DNA of 64,000 nucleotides from Mixta sp. Marseille-Q2659 (GCF_940807255.1 NZ_CALNWY010000001.1:248001-312000), one strand, 5' to 3'. Shown: positions 9,917 to 19,094, counted from the stretch's first letter. Translations and numbers: made by a program. Notes: a model not told the origin generated them from the sequence alone.

Positions 9917-10441
9917 ATGACAATCAAAGGTATTGAACATATCGGCCTGACCGTGTCCGATCTTAACGCTGCGGAGCAGTTCTTTATTAAGGCGCTGGAT
10001 GCCAGCGTGTTGTATCGCATCGTACCGTCGGACAAGCCAGAAAAGGCGATTGATGGGGATAGCATGACGCCGGTAAATGGGTTTCCGCCGGAAATGAAAG
10101 TGGTTGGATTGAGCATGCTGCGTTTGCAGAATGGCTGTAACGTTGAGCTGTTTCAGCTGCAGCCGGAGATTGCGCCGCACAGCGATTCTATTGGTCAGCC
10201 CGGCATCACCCATTTTTCAGTGTATGTCGATGATATTCACCAGGCTGGTGAAAGAATGAAGCAACACGGCGCAGAGATGTTCGACGGGCCGAATGATTGT
10301 TTCGCTCAGGAAGAAGGCAAGGGAAACCAGACCTGGTTTTGCCGTACTCCATTTGGCGTGCTGATTGAGCTGATCACGTTGCCGTCCGCCATTCGTTATG
10401 ATGCTGGCGCGTCGGCCACGCGCTGGTTGCCGCACGATTAA
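9917..10441 (+). CDS. VOC (glyoxalase/dioxygenase-fold) family protein
   Basis: 174 residues, ATG preceded by GAAGGAGAA. It contains one vicinal-oxygen-chelate module: IEHIGLTVSDLNAAEQFF (first metal-ligand His), VELFQLQPEI (Glu), HFSVYVDDI (second His) and FGVLIELIT (final Glu). The metal-ligand pattern H-E-H-E looks complete. Related proteins include glyoxalases and extradiol dioxygenases; the substrate cannot be told. First gene of the accessory region after the yhiN core block. Confidence 0.82.
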   Translation: MTIKGIEHIGLTVSDLNAAEQFFIKALDASVLYRIVPSDKPEKAIDGDSMTPVNGFPPEMKVVGLSMLRLQNGCNVELFQLQPEIAPHSDSIGQPGITHFSVYVDDIHQAGERMKQHGAEMFDGPNDCFAQEEGKGNQTWFCRTPFGVLIELITLPSAIRYDAGASATRWLPHD

Positions 10442-10588
10442 GCTAGCGCTTGCCAGAGCGAGGCTGGTCATTGTAACTACGCAGAGAATAAAAAGCAGAC
10501 TCCGTTACGGCGCACGCTGGCGGAGCCTGAAAAGGTCAGTCTGGCCGATTACGTCAGCGCCAGTCATCGTCCGCGTTCAGCTAAGGCG
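10442..10588. other. Short gap with possible coding remnant
   Basis: One plus-strand frame (about 10470-10590) reads ENKKQTPLRRTLAEPEKVSL and continues with natural-looking composition, but has no start and no family that I recognise. It may be a gene remnant left by the rearrangements around the neighbouring IS1. Confidence 0.3.
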
Positions 10589-11021
10589 TTAGCTTTCCGC
10601 ACAAACCAAAACGGGATGGTCATCGTTCATAAAAATATAATCCCCGCTGCCATTATGATAAATAGCGTATTGAGCAGGCTGGTTAGCCTTAATATAAAAA
10701 CCATCAATCAGACGTGAAAGCGCCCGATCGTCGGTTTCATCAAACGCTGCGGGAATAATCGCTATTGAAGTTAATAAATATTTGTCTTTGTTCACCTGAA
10801 AGTCGAACAGCACTTTCCAGCTTAATACTTTATGATGGCCCGCTTCATTAATAAATTCGCCGTTGAGCATTACAAAGCCGGACGTATCATCAAAATGAAA
10901 GCGCATCAGCATATTCGCCCTGACGCCGTCGTTATGAGCGTGATATTGCGTCAGGCAGGAAAAGTGACGCTTATCTCTGGTTAATGAGGAGTAAATTACG
11001 CCGGCGCTGATAACGGACAGC
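10589..11021 (-). pseudogene. FidL-like membrane-anchored protein, 5' end removed by IS1
   Basis: The open frame runs from the end of a membrane segment (LPLSVISAGVIYSSL) through RDKRHFSCLTQY, GFVMLNGEFINEAG and AYQ-like C-terminal blocks to a stop at 10589. This pattern resembles the small FidL-like enterobacterial proteins with one N-terminal helix. The natural start and roughly ten residues are missing; the frame now opens at a TTG inside the IS1 left end (11035). Function unknown. Identification by memory of the family pattern, not by search. Confidence 0.55.
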
Positions 11022-11076
11022 GGTAATGCTGCCAACTTACTGATTTAGTGTATGATGGTGATTTTAAGGTGCTTGC

Positions 11077-11352
11077 GTGGCTTCCATTTCCATCAGATGT
11101 CCTTCCTGCTCCGCTACTGAAGGCGTGGTGCGTAACGGCAAAAGCACTGCCGGACATCAGCGCTATCTCTGCTCTCATTGCCGTAAAACATGGCAACTAC
11201 AGTTCACTTACACCGCCTCTCAGCCCGGTACGCACCAGAAAATCATTGATATGGCCATGAATGGCGTCGGATGTCGCGCCAGTGCACGCATTATGGGCGT
11301 TGGCCTCAACACGGTTTTACGTCACTTAAAAAACTCAGGCCGCAGTCGGTAA
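11077..11352 (+). CDS. insA: IS1 protein InsA
   Basis: 91 residues from a GTG start. Zinc-finger-like [17 protein letters not shown] and [10 protein letters not shown], then a helix-turn-helix segment. InsA represses transposition and shares its N-terminus with the InsAB' transposase made by -1 frameshifting at the AAAAAAC run (11328-11334). Confidence 0.93.
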   Translation: MASISIRCPSCSATEGVVRNGKSTAGHQRYLCSHCRKTWQLQFTYTASQPGTHQKIIDMAMNGVGCRASARIMGVGLNTVLRHLKNSGRSR

Positions 11353-11774
11353 CCTCGCGCATACAACCGGGCAGTGATGTGATTGTCTGCGCTGAAATGG
11401 ACGAACAGTGGGGCTACGTCGGTGCTAAATCACGTCAGCGCTGGCTGTTTTACGCGTATGACAGGATACGGAGGACGGTTGTGGCGCACGTCTTCGGTGA
11501 ACGCACTCTGGCCACACTGGAGCGTCTTCTGAGCCTGCTGTCGGCCTTTGAGGTCGTGGTATGGATGACGGATGGCTGGCCGCTGTACGAATCACACCTG
11601 AAGGGAAAGCTGCACGTTATCAGCAAGCGTTACACTCAGCGCATTGAGCGACATAACCTGAATCTGAGACAACATCTGGCAAGGCTGGGACGGAAGTCAC
11701 TGTCGTTCTCAAAATCGGTGGAGCTGCATGACAAGGTCATCGGGCATTATCTGAACATAAAACACTATCAGTAA
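11271..11774 (+). CDS. insB: IS1 transposase subunit InsB
   Basis: 167-codon frame overlapping insA, normally translated as the InsAB' fusion. It carries the DDE-type catalytic part: [27 protein letters not shown] and [18 protein letters not shown]. Intact. Confidence 0.93.
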   Translation: MSRQCTHYGRWPQHGFTSLKKLRPQSVTSRIQPGSDVIVCAEMDEQWGYVGAKSRQRWLFYAYDRIRRTVVAHVFGERTLATLERLLSLLSAFEVVVWMTDGWPLYESHLKGKLHVISKRYTQRIERHNLNLRQHLARLGRKSLSFSKSVELHDKVIGHYLNIKHYQ

Positions 11775-11791
11775 GTTGGAGTCATTACCCA

Positions 11792-11816
11792 AAAAAGCAC
11801 CTTTTCTCGGCTTTTT
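11792..11816. terminator. Hairpin just right of IS1 copy 1
   Basis: AAAAAGC (11792-11798) pairs with GCTTTTT (11810-11816), giving A- and T-rich flanks in both directions. It starts 3 bp after IS1. Confidence 0.5.
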
Positions 11817-11884
11817 ACTTGCGCAATCCCGGTCAGATACTAAATTTTAATTAATAAATTCCCTGGTGTTGGCGCAGATGCGCA

Positions 11885-11908
11885 CCCCGCATTACGCGGG
11901 TTTTTTTT
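11885..11908 (+). terminator. Orphan rho-independent terminator
   Basis: CCCGC-attac-GCGGG stem followed by eight T. No plus-strand gene other than IS1 lies upstream, so it probably belonged to a gene deleted next to IS1 copy 1. Confidence 0.75.
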
Positions 11909-11965
11909 ACATTGCCCCCATCAGGAGATCCTCATCTCATTTGTTCCCCAGCCTGGAGAAAGGCA

Positions 11966-13159
11966 ATGAAAGCATTGACTTATCATGGCCCTCATCGCGT
12001 CAAAGTTGATAACGTTCCCGATCCGGGACTGGAAGCAGCCGACGACATTATCCTGCGTGTCACCGCTACGGCGATTTGCGGTTCCGATCTGCACCTTTAT
12101 CGCGGCAAAATTCCCGGTACGTCTCACGGCGATATTTTTGGTCATGAGTTTATGGGAGAAGTGGTGGAAGCGGGACGGGACGTCACCGCCGTACAGAAGG
12201 GCGACCGCGTGGTCATTCCTTTTGTTATCGCCTGCGGCGACTGCTTTTTCTGCCGCCTGCAGGAGTATGCCGCCTGCGAAACCACCAACCCCGGACGCGG
12301 CGCTATTTTGAATAAAAAGCAGATTACCTCGCCCGCCGCGCTGTTTGGCTTCAGCAAGCTGTATGGCGGCGTGCCGGGCGGTCAGGCGGAATATGTGCGC
12401 GTGCCGAAAGCTAACACTGGGCCGTTTAAGGTGCCGCAGGTGCTGGCCGATGATCAGGTTCTGTTTCTGTCCGATATTCTGCCCACTGCGTGGCAGGCGG
12501 TAAAAAATGCACAGGTGACGAAAGGCAGCAGTCTGGCGATTTTCGGCGCCGGTCCGGTGGGTTTGTTAACCGCTGCCTGCGCACGTCTGCAAGGGGCAGA
12601 AAAAATCTTTATGGTTGATCACCATCCCTACCGCCTGGCGTTTGCCCAGGAGCGTTACGACGTGATCCCGATTAACTTTGATGAAAATGACGATCCAGCC
12701 GCTTTTATTATTGAAAATACCGCCAATCACCGCGGCGTCGATGCGGTAATTGACGCGGTAGGCTTTGAGGCGAAAGGCAGCTTAACCGAAACCGTGATGA
12801 CTAACCTGAAGCTGGAAGGCAGCAGCGGTAAAGCCCTGCGACAGTGTATTGCAGCCGTGCGGCGCGGCGGGATCGTCAGCGTGCCTGGCGTTTACGCCGG
12901 ATTTATTCACGGTTTCCTGTTCGGCGACGCCTTTGATAAGGGGCTGACTTTCCGTATGGGCCAGACGCACGTTCAGGCTTATCTGCCGGAATTATTGAAT
13001 TTAATCGAGCAGGGCTTAATCCGGCCGGAAGAGATCGTTACGCATCATATGCCGCTGGATCAGGCGGAAGAGGCCTATAAGATTTTTGAAAAGCGCGAGG
13101 AGGAGTGCCGCAAGGTGATCCTGGTGCCTGGCCTTACCGAAACGCTGCGTCACGTTTAA
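11966..13159 (+). CDS. Zinc-dependent alcohol/threonine-type dehydrogenase (MDR family)
   Basis: 397 residues when started at the ATG at 11966 ([17 protein letters not shown]), with GGAGAAAG upstream. Catalytic-zinc ligands are in AICGSDLH and GHEFMGEV, structural-zinc cysteines in [15 protein letters not shown], and the NAD-binding Rossmann motif is FGAGPVGLL. It resembles the glutathione-independent formaldehyde dehydrogenase-like group, but the substrate is not deducible. It is paralogous in architecture to the dehydrogenase at 28648. It lies between the two IS1 copies. Confidence 0.85.
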   Translation: MKALTYHGPHRVKVDNVPDPGLEAADDIILRVTATAICGSDLHLYRGKIPGTSHGDIFGHEFMGEVVEAGRDVTAVQKGDRVVIPFVIACGDCFFCRLQEYAACETTNPGRGAILNKKQITSPAALFGFSKLYGGVPGGQAEYVRVPKANTGPFKVPQVLADDQVLFLSDILPTAWQAVKNAQVTKGSSLAIFGAGPVGLLTAACARLQGAEKIFMVDHHPYRLAFAQERYDVIPINFDENDDPAAFIIENTANHRGVDAVIDAVGFEAKGSLTETVMTNLKLEGSSGKALRQCIAAVRRGGIVSVPGVYAGFIHGFLFGDAFDKGLTFRMGQTHVQAYLPELLNLIEQGLIRPEEIVTHHMPLDQAEEAYKIFEKREEECRKVILVPGLTETLRHV

Positions 13160-13186
13160 TCGTTGCCGCCCAGGAAGAATAGGGAT

Positions 13187-13204
13187 GCGCCACAGCAGTG
13201 GCGC
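13187..13204. terminator. Hairpin between the dehydrogenase and the CinA-C gene
   Basis: Perfect 7-bp stem GCGCCAC-agca-GTGGCGC between convergent genes. No strong T tract. Confidence 0.5.
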
Positions 13205-13232
13205 GCCTTAATCCCTTACTATCGCTTTTCGC

Positions 13233-13730
13233 TTACTCCTTTGTCTCTTTCAGCAGCGCCGTCAGGCGAGTTAGCGCAAACAGCGCCGCCTGGTTAATGA
13301 CGGATTCGCTGTCGCCGGTAAAGTGCTTCAGTTCCGCCCGGACGGTGCCGTCCGGCAAACCCCAGCCAAACCAGATCGTGCCTGCCGGCGTACCGTCAGG
13401 GCCATCGTCAGGACCGGCATAGCCGGTTACCGACAGACTTACCGCTTCGCCCGACTGCGCTTTAGCGCCCGCCGCCATCTCTCGCGCCGTTGGCTGGCTG
13501 ACGGCGGTAAATTTTTCCAGCGTCCGTTGATCTACGTCCAGCAAACGCATTTTGGCCTCATTGGTATAGGTGACAAAGCCGCTACTGAAATAATCGGCGC
13601 TGCTGCTGGCGGAACACATCGACATGCTGACCAGACCACCGGTACAGGATTCCGCCGTCGCCAGCTTCACCCTGGCGGAGGTCAGCCATTCTCCCAGTTC
13701 GGAAGCCGCCTGGCGCAATTGCTCATTCAT
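13233..13730 (-). CDS. CinA C-terminal domain protein (nicotinamide-nucleotide amidohydrolase-like)
   Basis: 165 residues from the ATG at 13730 (MNEQLRQAASELGEWL), chosen over the codon at 13793 because AAGGAGAAG precedes it and the family begins there. Signature blocks are LATAESCTGGL (catalytic Ser), FVTYTNEAK and SVTGYAGPDDG, then GTIWFGWG. Stand-alone CinA-C proteins such as PncC deamidate NMN to NaMN. E. coli has paralogues (PncC, YdeJ); which orthologue this is cannot be told here. Confidence 0.88.
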   Translation of the reverse strand: MNEQLRQAASELGEWLTSARVKLATAESCTGGLVSMSMCSASSSADYFSSGFVTYTNEAKMRLLDVDQRTLEKFTAVSQPTAREMAAGAKAQSGEAVSLSVTGYAGPDDGPDGTPAGTIWFGWGLPDGTVRAELKHFTGDSESVINQAALFALTRLTALLKETKE

Positions 13731-14102
13731 TATTCTTCTCCTTGTTCTGGTTAATAAGTTAAGTGTAGAAGAACTGCTTAATTCCGGCGGCAATAAATCG
13801 ATAAAATGAATCAGCTATTTTTTGTTCTGAACCCCGTTTCGCTTACCTGCTGAATTAAGAAAATTTCTTTTTTAAATTTCTGCATAAAATAAATGACAGG
13901 GCTGTTGTAATATTTTTTTCGGCGGGTTAATAAAATAATAACTTTCGATAAGGTTGTTAATTTAATACCGATGCTACGTTTTTAGGGATGCCTTTCACTA
14001 TTTTTCTGTGCAATGAAATGCGGGTGGGTATTTATTTTCGGTGCGCATTGCGGGAATGAATTATTTCAATTGCAGAAGAGCATGACGCTTAAGGAGAAAC
14101 GG
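13731..14102. other. AT-rich gene-free stretch upstream of the autotransporter
   Basis: 372 bp, clearly more A/T-rich than its surroundings, with no plausible gene. It presumably carries the promoter of the disrupted autotransporter gene at 14103. AAGGAG at 14091-14096 is that gene's ribosome site. No further element identified. Confidence 0.6.
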
Positions 14103-14175
14103 ATGTCAGTAAAGGTTCCTGGTAATGCTGCCAACTTACTGATTTAGTGTATGATGGTGATTTTAAGGTGCTTGC

Positions 14176-14451
14176 GTGGCTTCCATTTCCATCAGATGTC
14201 CTTCCTGCTCCGCTACTGAAGGCGTGGTGCGTAACGGCAAAAGCACTGCCGGACATCAGCGCTATCTCTGCTCTCATTGCCGTAAAACATGGCAACTACA
14301 GTTCACTTACACCGCCTCTCAGCCCGGTACGCACCAGAAAATCATTGATATGGCCATGAATGGCGTCGGATGTCGCGCCAGTGCACGCATTATGGGCGTT
14401 GGCCTCAACACGGTTTTACGTCACTTAAAAAACTCAGGCCGCAGTCGGTAA
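14176..14451 (+). CDS. insA: IS1 protein InsA (copy 2)
   Basis: 91 residues, identical to the InsA of copy 1, with the same GTG start, zinc-finger cysteines and AAAAAAC frameshift site (14427-14433). Confidence 0.93.
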   Translation: MASISIRCPSCSATEGVVRNGKSTAGHQRYLCSHCRKTWQLQFTYTASQPGTHQKIIDMAMNGVGCRASARIMGVGLNTVLRHLKNSGRSR

Positions 14452-14873
14452 CCTCGCGCATACAACCGGGCAGTGATGTGATTGTCTGCGCTGAAATGGA
14501 CGAACAGTGGGGCTACGTCGGTGCTAAATCACGTCAGCGCTGGCTGTTTTACGCGTATGACAGGATACGGAGGACGGTTGTGGCGCACGTCTTCGGTGAA
14601 CGCACTCTGGCCACACTGGAGCGTCTTCTGAGCCTGCTGTCGGCCTTTGAGGTCGTGGTATGGATGACGGATGGCTGGCCGCTGTACGAATCACACCTGA
14701 AGGGAAAGCTGCACGTTATCAGCAAGCGTTACACTCAGCGCATTGAGCGACATAACCTGAATCTGAGACAACATCTGGCAAGGCTGGGACGGAAGTCACT
14801 GTCGTTCTCAAAATCGGTGGAGCTGCATGACAAGGTCATCGGGCATTATCTGAACATAAAACACTATCAGTAA
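14370..14873 (+). CDS. insB: IS1 transposase subunit InsB (copy 2)
   Basis: 167 codons, identical to copy 1 and intact. With two identical intact copies 3.1 kb apart in direct orientation, the enclosed dehydrogenase and CinA-C genes could be lost by homologous recombination. Confidence 0.93.
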   Translation: MSRQCTHYGRWPQHGFTSLKKLRPQSVTSRIQPGSDVIVCAEMDEQWGYVGAKSRQRWLFYAYDRIRRTVVAHVFGERTLATLERLLSLLSAFEVVVWMTDGWPLYESHLKGKLHVISKRYTQRIERHNLNLRQHLARLGRKSLSFSKSVELHDKVIGHYLNIKHYQ

Positions 14874-16658
14874 GTTGGAGTCATTACCAAGGTTCCTTTA
14901 TTGAAACTCACGCCTTTAACCTGTTTTATACGGCGGCTGGTTACCTTGGCCGGCACGCTGTCGCTAACTCTGGCGTTCTTCAGCCCGGCAGCCTGCGCTG
15001 CCGATATTCTGGAGGCGATTACCGTAAAGAAGGGCAGCACGCTGACGCTAAACGATGGCGATACTATTACGGTTACGGGCGGCGAAAATAATCTTTGCGC
15101 CATTTGTAACAGCATAAACGACAGCGATAGCACGCCGGCGTTGGGAAAAACGTAACTATTCATGTTGATGGCCCGCTTGCTGGCGGCATTATGCTGAAAG
15201 GTAATAATGCCGTTTTAAATGCGCAACAGTTAACGGTGGAAATTAATGGTCGTTATGGCATTGAAGTGGATGCAAACAACGCCAGTCTGGATTTAGGCAG
15301 CGGCAGTAAAATAGCCTTAACCAGTAATTCAATGATGGCGAATGGGATCTATCAGAGCCATGCCACGTCGTTACGTGCTGCTGCGCTGACCATTATTACG
15401 CAAGGTTTAGGCAGCGGCCTTTATATTACCGATACGGGAACGTGGGCGGATCTTGGCACAAATTCGCTGATTCAAACGCAGGGGGAACAGGCGACCGGCA
15501 TCTATATTTTTGGCCGTGATAGCGGTACGGAGAAAGCGCCCGCCAGCCTGAAGGCGAACCGTCTTGCGAGCAATACGACGGGTGATTATGCCTACGGCAT
15601 TAATATCCAACCTGATTCTGAGGTTGATTTAGGCCAACAAAGCGCCATCGAAACGCATGGCGAAGGGGCCGTCTGCATCTGGGCGCTGGGCGGCGGCTAT
15701 GTGCAGGGCGATAACCTCTCCATTACCGGGAATGACGGCAGCATAGGCGTCTATGCTATGACCGCCAGCGACATTGATTTAACCGGAAAGACCGTTATTA
15801 ACATGGCTTCGCCGCTGGAGACGGCTATCGGTACGCAACATAACGAAGGCTATCGCGCCAGCCGTATCAACCTGAGCGGCCAGGCGGATATTTTTGGCAG
15901 CTTGCCGCCGTCGCAGAGGAACCCGCGCCGACGCCACCGGAATCCGCACCGGTGATCGAACCGGAGCCGGAGGAAAAGCCCGTGCCGACACCGCCAGAAT
16001 CGGCACCGGTAACCGAGCCAGAGACGGTGGAGAAGCCAGCCTCCGTACCGGAAACATCGCTAAAGCCTGCGCCCGCTAAACCGGAGATCTCCAGCAGCGC
16101 CGATGCTGGCGCTAACTTCCTCAACATCAACTATCTGATTAACTATGCGGAAACCCAGACGCTGCTTCAGCGCTTTGGCGATCTGCGGCAGAAAAACAGC
16201 CTCGGCGATGGCTGGATCCGCGGCATCGGCGGACGCGTTGACGATTTCGCCAGCGGCAAGCTGAGCCGCTTCAGCCTGAGCTATTCCGGCATGCAGTTTG
16301 GCGTGGATAAACAGATCGTGCCGGAGACGCCGGTATTGCTGGGCGCGTTTATGGGCATCACCCACGGCAACGCGCATTATGCTTCCGGCAGCGGCGATCT
16401 AAACGCCAGCCATGTGGGTTTATATATCAGCGCGCAAATCGCCGGCCATCATGTTGTCTATCTTGAAGGCGACACCAGCACCGGCCAGCAATTTAACCAG
16501 CGCCAGTTTAACGCGGGTTATCGCTTTAGCTTTTGATTCAGCGTCTTTACCTGCTTTTACCTGAATAAGGCTTCCGGCCAGCCCGTTTATGCTTATATTT
16601 TGCCGTACTGGTTGTTTCTTGCCGCTTCCGGCGGCTTACATTCCACAGGAGCAAAATA

Positions 16659-17663
16659 ATGAACAAGCTAACGTCCATGGCCGGCGCGATTGCACTGATG
16701 CTGGCGGCGGGCAACGCTGCCGCCGCCTCGTATGGCGAGCAGCTGGAAGGCTTTCCGATGCCTTATCCGCTACAGCATTTCTCCTTTTCCTCTCAGCAGC
16801 AACCGCTCAGCATGGGCTATATGGATGTTAAGCCCGTCGGCAACGCCAATGGTCACGTAGTGGTGCTGATGCACGGCAAAAACTTCTGCGGCGCTACCTG
16901 GGAAAGCACCATCCGCGCGCTGAGCCAGCAGGGTTATCGGGTTATCGCGCCGGATCAGATTGGCTTCTGTACCTCGACCAAACCGGCAAACTACCAGTAC
17001 AGCTTCCAGCAGTTGGCTAACAATACGCATCAGCTACTGCAAAGCCTCGGCGTGAATAAAGCCATTATCATCGGCCACTCGACCGGCGGCATGCTGGCGA
17101 CGCGCTACGCGCTGATGTATCCGCAGCAGACGGAAAAGCTGGTGATGGTCAACCCGATCGGCCTGGAAGACTGGAAAGCGAAGGGTGCGCCCTGGCGTTC
17201 GGTCGATCAATGGTACGAGCGCGAGCTGAAGCTGTCGGCGGAAGGCATTAAAAAGTATGAGCAGCAAACCTACTATTCGGGTCAGTGGAAGCCGGAATAT
17301 GACAAGTGGGTGGATATGCTGGCCGGGCTGAACAGCGGGCCGGGACATAAAAAAGTCGCCTGGAACTCGGCGCTGATCTACGACATGATCTTTACCCAGC
17401 CGGTTTACTATGAGTTGTCGGAACTGCGCGTGCCTACCACGCTGTTTATCGGCACCGCGGATACCACCGCCATCGGCAGCGACATCGCCTCGCCGGAGGT
17501 GAAAGCGAAGCTGGGTCACTATGAAGTTCTGGGTAAAGATGCGGCCAAACGCATTCCTGGCGCCCGGCTGGTCGAGTTTGACGGCATGGGACACGCGCCG
17601 CAAATGGAGGAGCCGGAGAAATTCAATCAGGCGTTGATTGACGACCTGGCTACGTTAAACTGA
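16659..17663 (+). CDS. Secreted alpha/beta-fold hydrolase
   Basis: 334 residues, ATG with CAGGAG upstream. An N-terminal signal peptide (MNKLTSMAGAIALMLAAG, cleavage probably after AAA) sends it to the periplasm. Oxyanion region VLMHGKNFCGATW, nucleophile elbow IGHSTGGML (Ser about residue 141), late acid in LFIGTADTTAIG, and His in FDGMGHAPQMEEPEKF. The catalytic triad looks complete. Related to haloperoxidase/epoxide-hydrolase-like enzymes; substrate unknown. Its stop lies inside a 42-bp imperfect tandem repeat. Confidence 0.88.
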   Translation: MNKLTSMAGAIALMLAAGNAAAASYGEQLEGFPMPYPLQHFSFSSQQQPLSMGYMDVKPVGNANGHVVVLMHGKNFCGATWESTIRALSQQGYRVIAPDQIGFCTSTKPANYQYSFQQLANNTHQLLQSLGVNKAIIIGHSTGGMLATRYALMYPQQTEKLVMVNPIGLEDWKAKGAPWRSVDQWYERELKLSAEGIKKYEQQTYYSGQWKPEYDKWVDMLAGLNSGPGHKKVAWNSALIYDMIFTQPVYYELSELRVPTTLFIGTADTTAIGSDIASPEVKAKLGHYEVLGKDAAKRIPGARLVEFDGMGHAPQMEEPEKFNQALIDDLATLN

Positions 17664-17742
17664 TCGTTCCCCGTACTGAAAGGCGAGAAAACGTCGTTTG
17701 ACTGATCGTTTTCCGTTCTGAAGAACAAGGAAATGTCATTTA
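17659..17742 (+). repeat. Two tandem imperfect 42-bp units
   Basis: Units 17659-17700 and 17701-17742 match at 31 of 42 positions; both start ACTGATCGTT. The first overlaps the stop codon of the hydrolase gene. A weaker third resemblance follows near 17757. No function assigned. Confidence 0.6.
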
Positions 17743-17790
17743 ACGGCACGCTTCTCATTCAGAAAGGCGGAAAACTCTCTCGCCGCCATC

Positions 17791-17820
17791 ATGCTTAACG
17801 GCCGCGCTGCCGTTAAGCAT
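17791..17820. terminator. Long perfect hairpin before the dipeptidase gene
   Basis: Stem ATGCTTAACGG/CCGTTAAGCAT (11 bp) with an 8-nt loop, between the hydrolase and dipeptidase genes. Followed by TTCAGGTTT, so only a weak T tract; likely terminator of the hydrolase transcript. Confidence 0.6.
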
Positions 17821-17846
17821 TCAGGTTTAGGCTATCGGTTAATTCC

Positions 17847-18887
17847 ATGATAAATGCAGGAAAATTTTTTGATGGCCACAACGATCTGTTGCTGCGCCTG
17901 TGGGTCAATCATGCCGACGATCCGGTAACGCCGTTTTTTGCCGGTCGGGAGCAGGGCCATCTCGACTTCCCGCGTATGCGCCAGGGCGGTTTTGCCGGCG
18001 GCCTGTTTGCGGTGTTTGTACCGCCGGTCGCCTGGGTCGCGGGTGAGCGCAAACTGGAAGTCTCCAGCCTTGAGGCGCAGCACGACGCGCTGGCGATCGC
18101 CGAGGCGCAAATCGCCATTCTGCACCGGCTGGCGGACGAATCGGCCGGACGCGCGCGCGTCTGCCGTACGGCCACGGATATTGAACAGTGCCTGCAACAG
18201 GATGTGCTGGCGCTGGTGATGCATATTGAGGGCGCTGAGATGCTCGATGCGGAGCTGACGCTGCTGGATCGCTTTTATCAGCAGGGGTTACGCAGCATAG
18301 GCCCGTTCTGGAATCTGCCGAACCGCTTCGGCGTCGGCGTCAACGGCAGCTTTCCCGGCTCACCCGATACTGGCGACGGCATGACGGCGGCGGGCAAGGC
18401 GCTGATCCGCGCCTGTAATGAAAAGCGGCTGCTGATCGATCTCTCGCATATGAATGAAAAAAGCTTCTGGCAAACCGCAGAGCTAAGCGATGCACCGCTG
18501 GTCGCCACCCATTCCAACGCCCATGCGCTGTGCGCTCAGCCGCGCAATCTGACCAATGCGCAGCTGGACGCCATCGCCGCCAGCGACGGCTTTGTTGGCG
18601 TCAACTTCGGCAACGCCTTTTTACGTGCCGACGGCCAGCGCAACGCCGACACATCCCTTAACGAGATTGTTAAACATTTGTGTTTCCTGCTTGATAAATT
18701 AGGCGAGGAGCGAGTTGGTTTCGGATCCGACTTTGATGGCATCAGCGTGCCGGAGAGTTTAGGAGACGTAACGGGCATGCCCGCGCTGTTCGCGGCGTTG
18801 GCCGCAGCGGGCATTGACGATGCGCTGCAGGAGAAGCTCGCCTGGCGCAACTGGCTGCGGGTGCTGAAGCGCACGTGGGGTCAATAG
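17847..18887 (+). CDS. Membrane dipeptidase-like protein (peptidase family M19), pqq-linked
   Basis: 346 residues. M19 metal ligands are visible: FDGHNDLLLRLW (H-x-D, N-terminus), HIEGAEML (bridging Glu), THSNAHALC and DLSHMNE (His residues), and GFGSDFDGI near the end. The family hydrolyses dipeptides, often with a D-residue. No signal peptide is evident, so a cytoplasmic place is likely. It sits immediately upstream of pqqA, an arrangement also known near pqq genes in other enterics; a role in processing PqqA-derived peptides is possible but unproven. Confidence 0.87.
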   Translation: MINAGKFFDGHNDLLLRLWVNHADDPVTPFFAGREQGHLDFPRMRQGGFAGGLFAVFVPPVAWVAGERKLEVSSLEAQHDALAIAEAQIAILHRLADESAGRARVCRTATDIEQCLQQDVLALVMHIEGAEMLDAELTLLDRFYQQGLRSIGPFWNLPNRFGVGVNGSFPGSPDTGDGMTAAGKALIRACNEKRLLIDLSHMNEKSFWQTAELSDAPLVATHSNAHALCAQPRNLTNAQLDAIAASDGFVGVNFGNAFLRADGQRNADTSLNEIVKHLCFLLDKLGEERVGFGSDFDGISVPESLGDVTGMPALFAALAAAGIDDALQEKLAWRNWLRVLKRTWGQ

Positions 18888-18888
18888 A

Positions 18889-18976
18889 AAAGTTGCGATC
18901 CAGGTCACATTAGAGCAACATCTGCGCTGCCAAATTTTCATATTTGACAAGTTGCGGGTTGCCTGCCGCAATTAAT
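18889..18976 (+). promoter_or_regulatory. Probable pqqA promoter with CRP site
   Basis: TGCGATCCAGGTCACA (18894-18909) matches the CRP pattern TGTGA-N6-TCACA in nine of ten key bases and sits 6 bp after the dipeptidase stop. A consensus -35 TTGACA lies at 18944-18949. The -10 is poor (CGCAAT at 17-bp spacing, or AATTAAT further on), as expected for an activator-dependent promoter. Confidence 0.55.
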
Positions 18977-19016
18977 GGTGACAATCCGTCGTTTTCACAC
19001 CAAGAGGAGAAGCCCT

Positions 19017-19094
19017 ATGTCCGCATGGATCAAACCTGCATTTGAAGATATTCGTCTGGGTCTGGAAGTTACGCTGTACATTTCCAACCGTTAA
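19017..19094 (+). CDS. pqqA: PQQ precursor peptide PqqA
   Basis: 25-residue peptide: [17 protein letters not shown] followed by VTLYISNR. The Glu and Tyr that become PQQ are in the conserved E-x3-Y motif (EVTLY, residues 17 and 21). ATG at 19017 with AGAGGAGA upstream. PqqE cross-links Glu and Tyr, the peptide being presented by PqqD. Followed by a hairpin that should favour high pqqA expression relative to the rest of the operon. Confidence 0.96.
   Translation: MSAWIKPAFEDIRLGLEVTLYISNR

Larger units (their letters stand above)
11022..11789 (+). mobile_element. IS1: IS1 copy 1 (no target-site duplication)
   Basis: Exactly 768 bp with typical IS1 ends: left GGTAATGCTGCCAACTTACT, right ending AAGTTGGAGTCATTACC. 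It appears identical to copy 2 at 14121-14888. Flanking 9-mers ACGGACAGC and CAAAAAAGC do not match, so the element is not a simple recent insertion: one flank has been lost or exchanged. It truncates the FidL-like gene on the left; on the right an orphan terminator follows. Confidence 0.95.
14121..14888 (+). mobile_element. IS1: IS1 copy 2 with 9-bp target duplication
   Basis: 768 bp, same orientation and apparently the same sequence as copy 1 (offset 3099 bp). Flanked by a perfect 9-bp direct repeat AAGGTTCCT (14112-14120 and 14889-14897), the usual IS1 duplication, so this is a simple and recent insertion. It splits the autotransporter signal peptide. Confidence 0.97.
14103..16536 (+). pseudogene. 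Autotransporter gene disrupted by IS1, a frameshift and deletions
   Basis: The original start ATG at 14103 follows AAGGAGAAACGG. Six codons later IS1 copy 2 is inserted. Across it the signal peptide resumes (CFIRRLVTLAGTLSLTLAFF, then AACAAD). The frame breaks again near 15145-15152, where GGGAAAAACG lacks one A: the downstream frame reads GKNVTIHVDGPLAGGIMLKG. The passenger (15191-15890) is rich in beta-helix-like G, N and T repeats. At about 15895 the frame changes again into a Pro/Glu linker (EEPAPTPPESAPV) and a beta-barrel domain that begins normally (DGWIRGIGGRVDD) but jumps from early strands straight to the last strand (NAGYRFSF). Type V secretion; clearly inactive. Confidence 0.85.

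Noticed and set aside
11048..11260. 70-codon plus-strand frame and matching minus-strand frame in IS1
   Set aside because: Alternative frames within insA, present identically in both IS1 copies; not known IS1 products.
11022..14888. IS1-bounded composite transposon carrying the dehydrogenase and CinA-C genes
   Set aside because: The outer flanks (ACGGACAGC and AAGGTTCCT) do not match, and copy 2 has its own private target duplication, so the pair did not move together.
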